From Yersinia mollaretii ATCC 43969 (lineage in GTDB: Bacteria; Pseudomonadota; Gammaproteobacteria; Enterobacterales; Enterobacteriaceae), in NCBI RefSeq assembly GCF_013282725.1, contig NZ_CP054043.1, positions 2,852,001 through 2,916,000 on the forward strand: a stretch of DNA of 64,000 nucleotides, read 5' to 3'. The position numbers and the translations under genes are program-made. Within the stretch, counting starts at the first letter, position 1, and each line of letters starts with the position of its first letter. Positions 39,308 through 48,208 of the stretch are shown here, piece after piece. Below the pieces are notes generated by a model. The model had not been told where the DNA came from, did not search any database, and worked only from the letters and a program-made list of their open reading frames with translations.

Positions 39308-40459
39308 ATGGCATTAAGAATAGCAATAAGTGGCTTTCTGGCATTGGTCGTCGCCATGGGGATTGGGCGTTTTGCTTTTACGCCACAAGTGCCACTGATG
39401 ATTGCAGAACATCAATTCACCTTGACCGGCGCAGGGCTGGTGGCGGCCTTTAATTATCTGGGATACCTGTTTGGTGCCTTTGATGCTATGCGGGCCAGCC
39501 GCCATGTTGAACGGCGCTTATGGCTGGGGCTATGGGGAGCGGTCGCGCTCACTCTGCTGTCGGCGGTGGTGGATGGCGTGTGGTGGCATGGCGTGGTGCG
39601 TTTTGCCATTGGCTGGGCCAGTGGGTGGTCTATGGTGCTGATTGCGGCCTGGACGAATGAGCGTCTGGCGCATTTTGGCCGCCCCGCGCTCAGCGCCGCA
39701 GTTTTTGCCGGGCCGGGTGCCGGTATATTCATCAGCGGTATGCTCGCTGTGCTTATCCATAGCTATGAGTTATCAGCCGCGCAAGCCTGGACGGTGTATG
39801 GCGTATTGGCGCTGATGATTATTGCTGCGATTAGCATCAATCTGCCGCGCAGTGGGGAGTTGCATCGACCGCACATTGCTGCGGTTCCACTGACCTTAAC
39901 CCCCGCACTCAAACGCTTGGTGTGGAGCTACAGTTTGGCGGGATTTGGCTACATTCTGCCCGCGACTTTCTTGTCACAAATGGCGACCGCGCGCTTCCCT
40001 GAGAGCCTGTTTGCCCAGTTCGTCTGGCCTGTTTTCGGTGGGGCGGCGGTGATCGGGATCACCATTGGTATTTTGACTCGCCACTGCCTGACCTCACAAA
40101 CCCGTCTGGCGTTAACATTATGGGTGCAGGCGCTGGGTGTCCTGTGCGCAGAGCTAGTGCCGGGAGTGAGCGGGTTGGCATTGGGCGCACTATTGACTGG
40201 TGGCGGATTCCTCAGTGTGGTTCAGCTCTCATTGCAGCATGGCCGTGAATTGGCCCCCGAGCACACTCGCTATATGGCGGGGCTGCTGACCACGGGGTAT
40301 GCCATCGGGCAACTGGTTGGCCCGATATTATCGGCAATCTCTACCGCATTGACTCACCGACTGGAACCGGCGCTCTATGTGGCGGTGGTGGCACTGATTA
40401 TTGCCGGTGCGCTAGCGATTAAAACGCCCGCACGCGCCCGTGAAGCGGTGGTGGGGTGA
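39308..40459 (+). CDS. YbfB/YjiJ-family MFS transporter
   Basis: The protein has 383 residues from ATG 39308 (GGGTGGAGTGG site); a GTG at 39299 is possible. Twelve hydrophobic helices. 'GIGRFAFTPQVPLMIAEHQFTLTGAGLVAAFNYLGYLFGA' at the start is the hallmark of the YbfB/YjiJ group. The substrate is unknown. It lies divergent to the LysR gene, which may control it. Confidence 0.85.
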   Translation: MALRIAISGFLALVVAMGIGRFAFTPQVPLMIAEHQFTLTGAGLVAAFNYLGYLFGAFDAMRASRHVERRLWLGLWGAVALTLLSAVVDGVWWHGVVRFAIGWASGWSMVLIAAWTNERLAHFGRPALSAAVFAGPGAGIFISGMLAVLIHSYELSAAQAWTVYGVLALMIIAAISINLPRSGELHRPHIAAVPLTLTPALKRLVWSYSLAGFGYILPATFLSQMATARFPESLFAQFVWPVFGGAAVIGITIGILTRHCLTSQTRLALTLWVQALGVLCAELVPGVSGLALGALLTGGGFLSVVQLSLQHGRELAPEHTRYMAGLLTTGYAIGQLVGPILSAISTALTHRLEPALYVAVVALIIAGALAIKTPARAREAVVG

Positions 40460-40633
40460 TGGGGTGCTCAGACACAAGCAGAACAGCACGCTCATCATGA
40501 TGGAAAGAACAGTTGGTTATGAATAACAATCACTGGATAATCATTTTGCTCTCAACTACAGTGGGGAGCAAAATCCGGGTGTGATCTGCATCATGTTTAT
40601 CTCGTCCGGACGCGTAGCCTGTTGGAGAAAAGA

Positions 40634-41296
40634 ATGTCATCGCTAAGTAAAGAAGCTGAGCTGGTTCATGAAGCGCTGCTGGCTCGTGGCCTCGAAACCC
40701 CATTGCGCAAGCAAGAGTTAGATGCCGAAACGCGCAAGACCCGGATTCAAGAGCATATGACGCAAGTCATGCAGTTATTGAATCTCGATTTAACCGACGA
40801 TAGTTTGGCCGATACGCCAAGACGCATCGCCAAGATGTATGTTGATGAGATTTTCTCCGGACTGGATTACGAAAATTTCCCCAAAATTACCTTAATTCAA
40901 AATAAAATGAAGGTCGATGAGATGGTGACGGTGCGGGATATCACCCTGACCAGTACCTGCGAGCATCATTTTGTGACGATCGATGGTAAAGCCACAGTGG
41001 CGTATATTCCTAAAGACAGTGTGATTGGGTTGTCCAAAATCAACCGTATCGTGCAGTTCTTCGCCCAGCGCCCGCAAGTGCAGGAGCGACTGACGCAGCA
41101 AATTCTGTTGGCGTTACAGACGCTGTTGGGCACGAATAATGTCGCTGTTTCGATTGATGCGGTGCATTATTGCGTCAAGGCACGGGGCATCCGTGATGCG
41201 ACCAGTGCTACCACCACCACTTCATTAGGCGGATTGTTCAAGTCCAGCCAGAATACCCGTCAGGAATTCCTGCGCGCGGTACGTCACAACGGCTAA
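40634..41296 (+). CDS. folE: GTP cyclohydrolase I FolE
   Basis: The protein has 220 residues from ATG 40634, preceded by GGAGAAAAGA; the open frame to 40622 (TTG) contains this ribosome site. '[20 protein letters not shown]' carries the zinc Cys and catalytic His residues, '[13 protein letters not shown]' the second zinc Cys, and '[23 protein letters not shown]' the GTP-binding helix. It converts GTP to dihydroneopterin triphosphate, the first step of folate synthesis. The order folE-yeiB-galS-mgl is as in E. coli. Confidence 0.97.
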   Translation: MSSLSKEAELVHEALLARGLETPLRKQELDAETRKTRIQEHMTQVMQLLNLDLTDDSLADTPRRIAKMYVDEIFSGLDYENFPKITLIQNKMKVDEMVTVRDITLTSTCEHHFVTIDGKATVAYIPKDSVIGLSKINRIVQFFAQRPQVQERLTQQILLALQTLLGTNNVAVSIDAVHYCVKARGIRDATSATTTTSLGGLFKSSQNTRQEFLRAVRHNG

Positions 41297-41341
41297 TTAG
41301 CCTTTTGCCAGAGAGGGCACCAATGGGTGCCCGTACACAGG

Positions 41342-42517
41342 ATGTCGGGTATGCGTCAACGCATCGCAACGTTAGACAGTGCGCGAGGGCTGGCCATTCT
41401 TGGCATTCTGCTGCTCAATATCAGTGCGTTTGGCCTACCAAAGGCCGCTTACCTCAATCCCGCTTATTTGGGCCTCCCCTCACTGTCAGATAGCTGGACT
41501 TGGGCCATTCTCGATATTGTGGCGCAGGCGAAATTTCTCTCCATCTTTGCCATTTTGTTTGGCGCGGGCCTCGAACTGCTGCTTAAGCGGGGTAAAGGCT
41601 GGATACGGGCGCGTCTTTCCCTGTTGCTACTGCTGGGATTGATTCACGGTATCTTCTTCTGGGATGGAGATATTCTATTTGCTTATGGTTTGATTGGCTT
41701 GGTGTGTTGGCGAATGATCCGGGATGCCAAAGATGCCGCCAGCTTATTGCGCACCGGAGGGGTGCTCTATCTGCTTGGCGTCGCCGTACTCTTGCTGCTG
41801 GGGTTTATCAGCAGCGGGGAACCGGGCCGCTTTTGGCAACCAGGGCCAGCAGACCTGCAATACGAGGCATTCTGGAAGCTGCAAGGTGGGATCGAGGCAT
41901 GGAAGAATCGGCTGGACTTGCTGTCATCCAATTTGATTGCTATCGGCGCACAATATGGCTGGGAACTGGCGGGTTCTATGCTCTTTGGGGCCGGATTGAT
42001 GCGCTCAGGCTGGCTGCGCGGTGAGTTCAGCTTGCGCCACTACCGACTGATTGCGGCCTGTTTGATACCGCTTTCATTGCTCATCCAGATTCCGGGCGTG
42101 GCCCTGCAATGGGGGGGGGGCTGGGATTACCGTTGGACGGGCTTTTTACTGCAAGTTCCCCGCGAGTTGGGTGCCCCTTTGCAGGCGGTGGGGTATCTGG
42201 CGCTACTCTATGGCTTCTGGCCGACCCTATCCGGCTGGCGTGTTAGCCATTGGTTGGCGCAGGTGGGTCGAATGGCGCTAAGCAACTATCTACTGCAAAC
42301 ATTGATATGCACACTGATCTTCTATCATTTCGGCTTATACCAGCAACTTGACCGCTTGCAATTACTGGCAGTGGTTCCGTTGGTCTGGTTGTGTAACATC
42401 CTCTTCTCACTGTTTTGGCTACGTTATTTCGCCCAAGGGCCGGTCGAATGGCTATGGCGAAAATTGACTGCGTATGCCTGTGGTCAATCGTTACAACCTC
42501 GCAACACTAAGCCCTGA
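41342..42517 (+). CDS. yeiB: DUF418 membrane protein YeiB
   Basis: The protein has 391 residues from ATG 41342 (other starts at 41327 or 41351 are possible). About ten hydrophobic helices; 'RGLAILGILLLNISAFGLPKAAYLNPAYLG', 'LFGAGLELLLKRG', 'GLIHGIFFWDGDILFAYGLIGL' and 'GRMALSNYLLQTLICTLIFYHFGL' are DUF418 hallmarks. Function unknown. It follows folE by 45 bp and is probably co-transcribed. A run of ten G (42111-42120) lies in the codons for Trp-Gly-Gly-Gly near residue 258; a one-base slip would truncate the protein, so expression could be phase-variable. Confidence 0.92.
   Translation: MSGMRQRIATLDSARGLAILGILLLNISAFGLPKAAYLNPAYLGLPSLSDSWTWAILDIVAQAKFLSIFAILFGAGLELLLKRGKGWIRARLSLLLLLGLIHGIFFWDGDILFAYGLIGLVCWRMIRDAKDAASLLRTGGVLYLLGVAVLLLLGFISSGEPGRFWQPGPADLQYEAFWKLQGGIEAWKNRLDLLSSNLIAIGAQYGWELAGSMLFGAGLMRSGWLRGEFSLRHYRLIAACLIPLSLLIQIPGVALQWGGGWDYRWTGFLLQVPRELGAPLQAVGYLALLYGFWPTLSGWRVSHWLAQVGRMALSNYLLQTLICTLIFYHFGLYQQLDRLQLLAVVPLVWLCNILFSLFWLRYFAQGPVEWLWRKLTAYACGQSLQPRNTKP
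42111..42120. repeat. Homopolymeric tract of ten G inside yeiB
   Basis: Ten consecutive G after CAAT, encoding the end of Trp and three Gly. E. coli YeiB has no such glycine run at this place. It is long enough for slipped-strand mispairing. Sequencing error in a homopolymer is the chief alternative, although the frame is intact as given. Confidence 0.8.
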
Positions 42518-42561
42518 ATACGTCCGCAATATAAAAATGATTGGGCGGGTTACAAATTTGT

Positions 42562-42595
42562 ATGTAAACGTTTTCTTTCTTGTGACGTATTTCAC
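42562..42595 (+). promoter_or_regulatory. galS promoter: Gal operator and CRP site
   Basis: ATGTAAACGTTTTCTT at 42562-42577 fits 11 or more fixed positions of the Gal operator GTGKAANCGNTTNCAC, and TGTGACGTATTTCAC at 42581-42595 is a strong CRP site. TAGGAT at 42618-42623 would place the transcript start near 42630, so CRP is centred at about minus 41.5 (class II). Catabolite control with autorepression is expected. Confidence 0.75.
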
Positions 42596-42700
42596 GTGGC
42601 AAATTCAACAAACTGGGTAGGATAGGCCACCTGCCATGCCCAGTTGATACCAACGCGAGCATGGTGACTTATTGATGAAATAATGTTCACAGGATATGTC

Positions 42701-43738
42701 ATGGCCGCTCAGCACTCATCTGGCAACAGTATCACTATTCGCGATGTGGCCTCACGGGCGGGCGTTTCGTTGGCGACGGTATCCCGCGTGCTCAATAATA
42801 GCGCCGCTATCCGGCCCGAAACCCGCGCCGCTGTGCTGAAGGCGGTGTCTGAACTGGGCTACCGCCCGAATGCTAATGCGCAGGCGCTGGCGACACAAAG
42901 CAGCGATACGGTTGGCGTAGTCGTCATGGATGTTTCAGATCCCTTTTTTGGTGCATTGGTGAAAGCGGTAGACACTGTGGCTCAACGGCATCAAAAATAC
43001 GTGCTGATTGGCAATAGCTACCATCAGGCGGATAAAGAGCGCCATGCCATTGAGGTGCTACTTCGTCAGCGCTGTAATTCGTTGGTTGTCCATGCTAAGG
43101 CATTGAGTGATGGCGAATTAATAGGTTTTTTAGAGCAAGTTCCGGGTATGGTTCTGATTAATCGAATTATTCCTGGCTTCGAGCATCGTTGTGTAGGATT
43201 AGACAATGTTAGCGGTGCGCAAATAGCGTGTCGTCAACTGCTCAAGCAGGGCCATCAGCGCATCGGTTTCCTCGGTTCCAATCACCCCATTGATGATGTC
43301 ATGCAGCGCCAGACTGGCTACCTGAATGCGCTTGAGGCTGCGGGTATCACGGCTCTCGACAGTTGGCGCGCCTATGGCACGCCAGACTTAGCAGGGGGGG
43401 AGCGCGCCATGATTGACTTGCTGGGGCGCAATTTGCAGCTTAGTGCGGTGTTCGCTTACAACGACTCAATGGCGGCGGGGGCATTGGCCGCGCTGAAAGA
43501 GAACGGTATCAGTGTCCCTGAGCAGTTCTCGCTGGTGGGCTTTGATGACATCCCCATTGCTCGCTATACCAGCCCCAAACTCAGCACCATCCGCTATCCG
43601 ATTGTTTCCATGGCAACTTTAGCCACGGAACTGGCCCTCGAAGGGGCAAATCGCCCACTAGATCCTCACGCGACCTACTGTTTCACTCCGACACTGGTGC
43701 CACGGCATTCTGTCGCAATTTGTGGTGTTGCTCACTAG
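42701..43738 (+). CDS. galS: Galactose regulon repressor GalS
   Basis: The protein has 345 residues from ATG 42701 (AGGA site six bases upstream); an ATG at 42683 is in frame. LacI-type helix-turn-helix '[32 protein letters not shown]' begins at about residue 11, later than in E. coli GalS, whose second residue starts the motif, so the N-terminus carries about ten extra residues. The rest is a periplasmic-binding-like core ending '[11 protein letters not shown]'. Position beside mglBAC and the '[34 protein letters not shown]' block favour GalS over GalR. It represses mgl and itself; galactose or fucose releases it. Confidence 0.9.
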   Translation: MAAQHSSGNSITIRDVASRAGVSLATVSRVLNNSAAIRPETRAAVLKAVSELGYRPNANAQALATQSSDTVGVVVMDVSDPFFGALVKAVDTVAQRHQKYVLIGNSYHQADKERHAIEVLLRQRCNSLVVHAKALSDGELIGFLEQVPGMVLINRIIPGFEHRCVGLDNVSGAQIACRQLLKQGHQRIGFLGSNHPIDDVMQRQTGYLNALEAAGITALDSWRAYGTPDLAGGERAMIDLLGRNLQLSAVFAYNDSMAAGALAALKENGISVPEQFSLVGFDDIPIARYTSPKLSTIRYPIVSMATLATELALEGANRPLDPHATYCFTPTLVPRHSVAICGVAH

Positions 43739-43754
43739 TTAGGGATTTATTCTT

Positions 43755-43815
43755 GTGTAACCGTTTTCAATCTGTGAGAAAATTCACAGATTCTTAACAA
43801 CGAGCCGTCTATGCT
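43755..43815 (+). promoter_or_regulatory. mglB promoter: Gal operator, CRP site and minus-10
   Basis: GTGTAACCGTTTTCAA (43755-43770) matches the Gal operator at nearly every fixed position, TGTGAGAAAATTCACA (43773-43788) is a perfect CRP consensus, and TATGCT (43810-43815) is the minus-10. The predicted start near 43822 puts CRP at minus 41.5 and the operator at about minus 60. A leader of about 265 nt precedes mglB; I see no gene in it. Confidence 0.85.
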
Positions 43816-44088
43816 CTAGCTGTTTTCTACCTGAATGTATCAATATGTCATCAGTTACCGGATAAAAAAACCAACGGTAGCGGGTTTTAGAATAGCGATT
43901 TACAGACATCTGTTCCGCAAACGATTTGTTTGTAAATGACATGGTTTATGACGACTCAGGCGGCTTTTTCGGAGTGGAGTGCGCTCAAGGACGATAAATA
44001 TTCAGTGTCAGCCGCTTTACGACAGTTTTCTCTCGTTAGGCGATGGTGTTATCACCCTGTACTACCCTACATAAACCCGGAGATACAA

Positions 44089-45081
44089 ATGAATAAGAAG
44101 GTTTTCACATTAGCAACCCTGGCTGCCAGCATGTTGTTTGGCGCGGCTGCTCAAGCTGATACCCGTATTGGTGTCACCATCTATAAATATGATGACAACT
44201 TTATGTCCGTGGTCCGTAAAGCGATAGAGAAAGATGCCAAAGCATCTCCTGACGTTACCTTACTAATGAATGACTCCCAGAATGACCAGTCCAAGCAAAA
44301 CGATCAAATCGACGTGTTGTTGGCCAAGGGCGTCAAAGCGCTGGCAATTAACTTGGTTGACCCCGCAGCCGCACCCGTGGTGATTGATAAAGCCCGCGCC
44401 AACGATGTACCGATTGTGTTTTATAACAAAGAACCTTCACGTAAAGCCTTGGATAGCTATGACAAAGCTTACTATGTTGGTACTGACTCCAAAGAGTCCG
44501 GTGTTATTCAGGGTGAGTTGATTGCTAAACACTGGCAAGCCAACCCAGCATGGGATCTGAATAAAGACGGCAAAATTCAATTTGTGCTGCTGAAAGGCGA
44601 ACCGGGTCACCCAGATGCTGAAGCGCGTACCACTTACGTCATTAAGACATTGAATGAAAAAGGTATTCCAACTCAACAGTTGCAGTTAGATACCGCGATG
44701 TGGGATACCGCACAGGCTAAAGATAAGATGGATGCATGGCTATCTGGTCCTAACGCCAACAAAATCGAAGTGGTTATTGCTAACAACGATGCGATGGCGA
44801 TGGGCGCAGTAGAAGCACTGAAAGCGCACAACAAAACCAGCGTTCCTGTGTTCGGTGTTGATGCCTTGCCAGAAGCATTAGCGATGGTGAAATCAGGCCA
44901 AATGGCCGGTACCGTCTTGAACGATGCCAACAACCAGGCTAAAGCGACCTTTGATCTGGCTAAAAACTTGGCTGCCGGTAAACCTGCTGCTGAAGGCACC
45001 ACGTGGAAAATCGACAACAAGATCGTACGTATCCCGTATGTTGGTGTTGATAAAGATAACTTGGCTGAATTTACTAAGTAA
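44089..45081 (+). CDS. mglB: Galactose/glucose-binding protein MglB
   Basis: The protein has 330 residues from ATG 44089, behind GGAGATACAA; the same frame runs back to 43936 but lacks a signal peptide there. Signal peptide [23 protein letters not shown], then the binding protein '[24 protein letters not shown]'. 'DKNGK'-like 'DLNKDGKIQ' at about residue 157 is the calcium loop, and '[13 protein letters not shown]' and '[10 protein letters not shown]' are sugar-binding hinge segments. It delivers galactose and glucose to MglAC and also serves the Trg chemoreceptor. It is first gene of mglBAC. Confidence 0.96.
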   Translation: MNKKVFTLATLAASMLFGAAAQADTRIGVTIYKYDDNFMSVVRKAIEKDAKASPDVTLLMNDSQNDQSKQNDQIDVLLAKGVKALAINLVDPAAAPVVIDKARANDVPIVFYNKEPSRKALDSYDKAYYVGTDSKESGVIQGELIAKHWQANPAWDLNKDGKIQFVLLKGEPGHPDAEARTTYVIKTLNEKGIPTQQLQLDTAMWDTAQAKDKMDAWLSGPNANKIEVVIANNDAMAMGAVEALKAHNKTSVPVFGVDALPEALAMVKSGQMAGTVLNDANNQAKATFDLAKNLAAGKPAAEGTTWKIDNKIVRIPYVGVDKDNLAEFTK

Positions 45082-45128
45082 CAGTCGAAACACGTTTTAC
45101 ACCCAAGTCTAAAGGGTAGAGAGTCATT

Positions 45129-45194
45129 AACCTTCAGGCCCGGCACCGAGAATTCGGTATACGGAGCTTGGCTCCGGGGCTGAAGGTTTTCTGT
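45129..45194 (+). promoter_or_regulatory. Long mRNA hairpin between mglB and mglA
   Basis: AACCTTCAGGCCCGG pairs with CCGGGGCTGAAGGTT (one mismatch) across about 30 nt, and is followed by TTTTCTGTT. It could act as a partial terminator and 3'-end stabiliser, letting mglB be expressed above mglA and mglC, the same role that REP sequences play in E. coli mgl. Confidence 0.7.
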
Positions 45195-45283
45195 TGCATT
45201 GATCCTTATTTTAGAGTGCGCGCTGATGGATGGGTGAATGATATATCCAGCAAGTCGGTGGCGGTTCTTAGCCAGGTATAACT

Positions 45284-46804
45284 ATGGCCGATATTAATAC
45301 AGCACAACCTCGCGAGTGGTTGCTGGAAATGAGTAATATCAATAAATCATTTCCGGGTGTAAAGGCGTTAGATAACGTAAATCTTAAAGTGCGGCCAAAT
45401 TCGATCCATGCATTAATGGGAGAAAATGGTGCAGGTAAGTCAACGTTATTAAAATGTCTGTTTGGTATCTATAAAAAAGACTCCGGAAGTATTATCTTTC
45501 AGGGGCAAGAAATAGAGTTTAAAAGCTCGAAAGAAGCATTAGAACATGGTGTCTCTATGGTGCATCAGGAATTAAATCTGGTGTTACAACGTACCGTGAT
45601 GGACAACATGTGGCTGGGTCGTTACCCAACCAAAGGTTTCTTTGTCGATCAAGATAAAATGTACAAAGATACCAAAGCTATCTTTGATGAATTGGATATT
45701 GATATTGATCCTCGCGATAAAGTCGCCACGTTATCAGTATCTCAGATGCAAATGATCGAGATAGCCAAGGCATTCTCTTACAATGCCAAAATCGTCATTA
45801 TGGATGAGCCGACTTCCTCATTAACAGAGAAAGAAGTGAATCATCTCTTTACGATTATCCGCAAATTAAAAGAGCGTGGCTGTGGAATTGTTTATATCTC
45901 CCATAAAATGGAAGAGATATTCCAGCTATGTGACGAAATTACCATACTGCGTGATGGTCAGTGGATTGCTACCCAGCCGCTAGAAGGGCTGACCATGGAT
46001 CAAATTATCTCCATGATGGTGGGGCGTTCACTGAGCCAACGTTTCCCTGACCGCCTAAATACGCCGGGTGAAGTTATTCTGGAAGTCAAAAATCTCACCT
46101 CGCTACGCCAACCCTCTATTCGTGATATCTCCTTTGATTTGCATAAAGGTGAGATTTTGGGGATTGCCGGGCTGGTAGGGGCAAAACGAACTGATATTGT
46201 TGAAACCTTATTTGGTATCCGCGAAAAAGTCGCCGGAACCATTAAGCTACATGGCAAAAGTATTAATAACCACAGTGCCAATGAAGCCATTAATCATGGA
46301 TTTGCACTGGTGACTGAAGAGCGCCGTTCCACTGGGATTTACGCTTATCTCGATGTAGGTTTTAACTCCCTTATCTCTAATATTCGTAATTATAAAAATA
46401 AATTTGGGCTGCTGGATAATACGCGCATGAAGAGCGATACCCAATGGGTTATCGATGCGATGCGAGTCAAAACGCCCGGTCACCGTACCAGTATTGGTTC
46501 ATTATCGGGTGGTAACCAGCAGAAAGTAATTATTGGCCGTTGGCTACTGACTCAACCAGAAATATTAATGTTGGATGAGCCGACTCGGGGGATTGATGTC
46601 GGTGCGAAGTTTGAAATCTATCAGTTAATGACTGAACTAGCGAAGAAAGACAAAGGAATTATTATTATCTCCTCTGAAATGCCTGAGCTATTAGGGATCA
46701 CTGACAGAATTTTGGTAATGAGTAATGGTCAGGTTGCGGGAATTGTTGAAACTAAACAAACCACGCAGAATGAAATATTACGTCTTGCATCCTTGCATCT
46801 CTAA
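45284..46804 (+). CDS. mglA: Galactose/methyl galactoside ABC transporter ATPase MglA
   Basis: The protein has 506 residues with two fused ABC domains. Domain one has 'GENGAGKST', '[16 protein letters not shown]' and '[11 protein letters not shown]'; domain two has a degenerate Walker A ('[14 protein letters not shown]') and the signature '[14 protein letters not shown]' with '[13 protein letters not shown]'. This asymmetry is normal for sugar importers. It energises uptake through MglC. It lies 202 bp after mglB, past a strong hairpin. Confidence 0.96.
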   Translation: MADINTAQPREWLLEMSNINKSFPGVKALDNVNLKVRPNSIHALMGENGAGKSTLLKCLFGIYKKDSGSIIFQGQEIEFKSSKEALEHGVSMVHQELNLVLQRTVMDNMWLGRYPTKGFFVDQDKMYKDTKAIFDELDIDIDPRDKVATLSVSQMQMIEIAKAFSYNAKIVIMDEPTSSLTEKEVNHLFTIIRKLKERGCGIVYISHKMEEIFQLCDEITILRDGQWIATQPLEGLTMDQIISMMVGRSLSQRFPDRLNTPGEVILEVKNLTSLRQPSIRDISFDLHKGEILGIAGLVGAKRTDIVETLFGIREKVAGTIKLHGKSINNHSANEAINHGFALVTEERRSTGIYAYLDVGFNSLISNIRNYKNKFGLLDNTRMKSDTQWVIDAMRVKTPGHRTSIGSLSGGNQQKVIIGRWLLTQPEILMLDEPTRGIDVGAKFEIYQLMTELAKKDKGIIIISSEMPELLGITDRILVMSNGQVAGIVETKQTTQNEILRLASLHL

Positions 46805-46824
46805 TCCAGTCGAAGGTTCTTATT

Positions 46825-47835
46825 ATGAATGCGTTAAATAAGAAAAGTATGCTCACTTACCTTAAAGAGAGCGGGATTTACGTCGTATTATTCGTATTAC
46901 TGGCGATTATTATTGTCAAGGACCCGACATTTTTAAGTCTGATGAACTTGAGTAATATTCTGACCCAATCCTCCGTGCGTATTATTATTGCTCTCGGTGT
47001 TGCAGGTCTGATTGTCACTCAAGGGACGGATCTGTCAGCTGGCCGTCAGGTGGGGTTGGCGGCGGTCGTTGCGGCAACCATGCTGCAAGCCATGGACAAC
47101 GTGAATAAAGTTTTCCCTGATTTACAGACCGTGCCTATCCCAATCGTTATCTTAACCGTCTGTTTAATCGGGGCGATTATTGGCTTGGTCAACGGTATTA
47201 TTATCGCTTATCTTAATGTGACTCCGTTTATTACCACATTGGGTACGATGATTATCGTTTACGGTATTAACTCCCTGTATTACGACTTCGTCGGCGCATC
47301 ACCTATTGCAGGTTTTGACCCTGCTTTCTCAACCTTTGCGCAAGGATTCTTGCGGTTTGGTGATTTCAAACTCTCTTACATTACCTTCTATGCGCTAATT
47401 GCCATCGGCTTTGTTTGGGTGTTGTGGAATAAAACGCGCTTCGGCAAAAATATCTTTGCCATCGGCGGTAACCCAGAAGCGGCAAAAGTTTCTGGTGTGA
47501 ATGTGCCCCTGAACCTGATCATGATTTATGCGCTGTCCGGTGTGTTCTATGCCTTCGGCGGGATGTTGGAAGCGGGCCGTATTGGTAGTGCGACCAACAA
47601 CCTTGGATTTATGTATGAGTTAGATGCCATCGCGGCTTGCGTGGTGGGCGGTGTTTCATTCAGTGGTGGTGTGGGTACGGTCATCGGCGTTGTGACGGGG
47701 GTCATTATCTTTACCGTTATTAACTACGGCCTGACTTATATCGGCGTGAACCCTTACTGGCAGTATATTATCAAGGGTGCCATCATTATCTTTGCAGTCG
47801 CACTGGACTCACTGAAATACGCCAAGAAGAAATAA
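46825..47835 (+). CDS. mglC: Galactose/methyl galactoside ABC transporter permease MglC
   Basis: The protein has 336 residues (the E. coli length) and about ten hydrophobic helices. 'IVTQGTDLSAGRQVGLAAVV', 'NGIIIAYLNVTPFITTLGTM' and 'YELDAIAACVVGGVSFSGGVGTVIG' are conserved in the RbsC/MglC permease family. It is the membrane channel of the Mgl importer, 20 bp after mglA, and is followed by a strong terminator. Confidence 0.96.
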   Translation: MNALNKKSMLTYLKESGIYVVLFVLLAIIIVKDPTFLSLMNLSNILTQSSVRIIIALGVAGLIVTQGTDLSAGRQVGLAAVVAATMLQAMDNVNKVFPDLQTVPIPIVILTVCLIGAIIGLVNGIIIAYLNVTPFITTLGTMIIVYGINSLYYDFVGASPIAGFDPAFSTFAQGFLRFGDFKLSYITFYALIAIGFVWVLWNKTRFGKNIFAIGGNPEAAKVSGVNVPLNLIMIYALSGVFYAFGGMLEAGRIGSATNNLGFMYELDAIAACVVGGVSFSGGVGTVIGVVTGVIIFTVINYGLTYIGVNPYWQYIIKGAIIIFAVALDSLKYAKKK

Positions 47836-47869
47836 TCGATTATTGTCTGTTAAGGTAACAATAAAATAG

Positions 47870-47905
47870 AAGCCAGTCTGGGATTATCCTGACTGGCTTT
47901 TGACT
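47870..47905 (+). terminator. Terminator of mglBAC
   Basis: AAGCCAGTC / GACTGGCTT with a 12-nt loop, then TTTGACTTTT. Confidence 0.9.
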
Positions 47906-48208
47906 TTTAATGAGATGGGTATGCCTAAGCAGTTATGACTAATAAATATCGCAATATCGATATGCATATATTTATATAGCGATGGTGCAAGATTACACTA
48001 ACTCTTGTGAGGTGTAACGCTAGATAACTCAATGTTTGATTTTCGATGTAAATGAGACGTGATTTCAATAGGCGGGAGAATCAATAATTACAGATGAAGT
48101 TGTTTATTAACCCAGATCAAGCTTATCGCGGGTTAATATATATATTCTGATTTCAATATCTTAAAGTAACTGTTATCTATTTTTGGGCTGAATGACGTTG
48201 GGAATATA
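47906..48208. other. Leader region of the FhlA/HyfR-like gene
   Basis: 303 bp, very A/T-rich, with repeated TATATA stretches near 47965-48150. No gene is seen, and I could not pick a convincing promoter or operator. Confidence 0.4.

Noticed and set aside
43936..44088. N-terminal extension of mglB
   Set aside because: It would bury the signal peptide; ATG 44089 has a good ribosome site and the family start.
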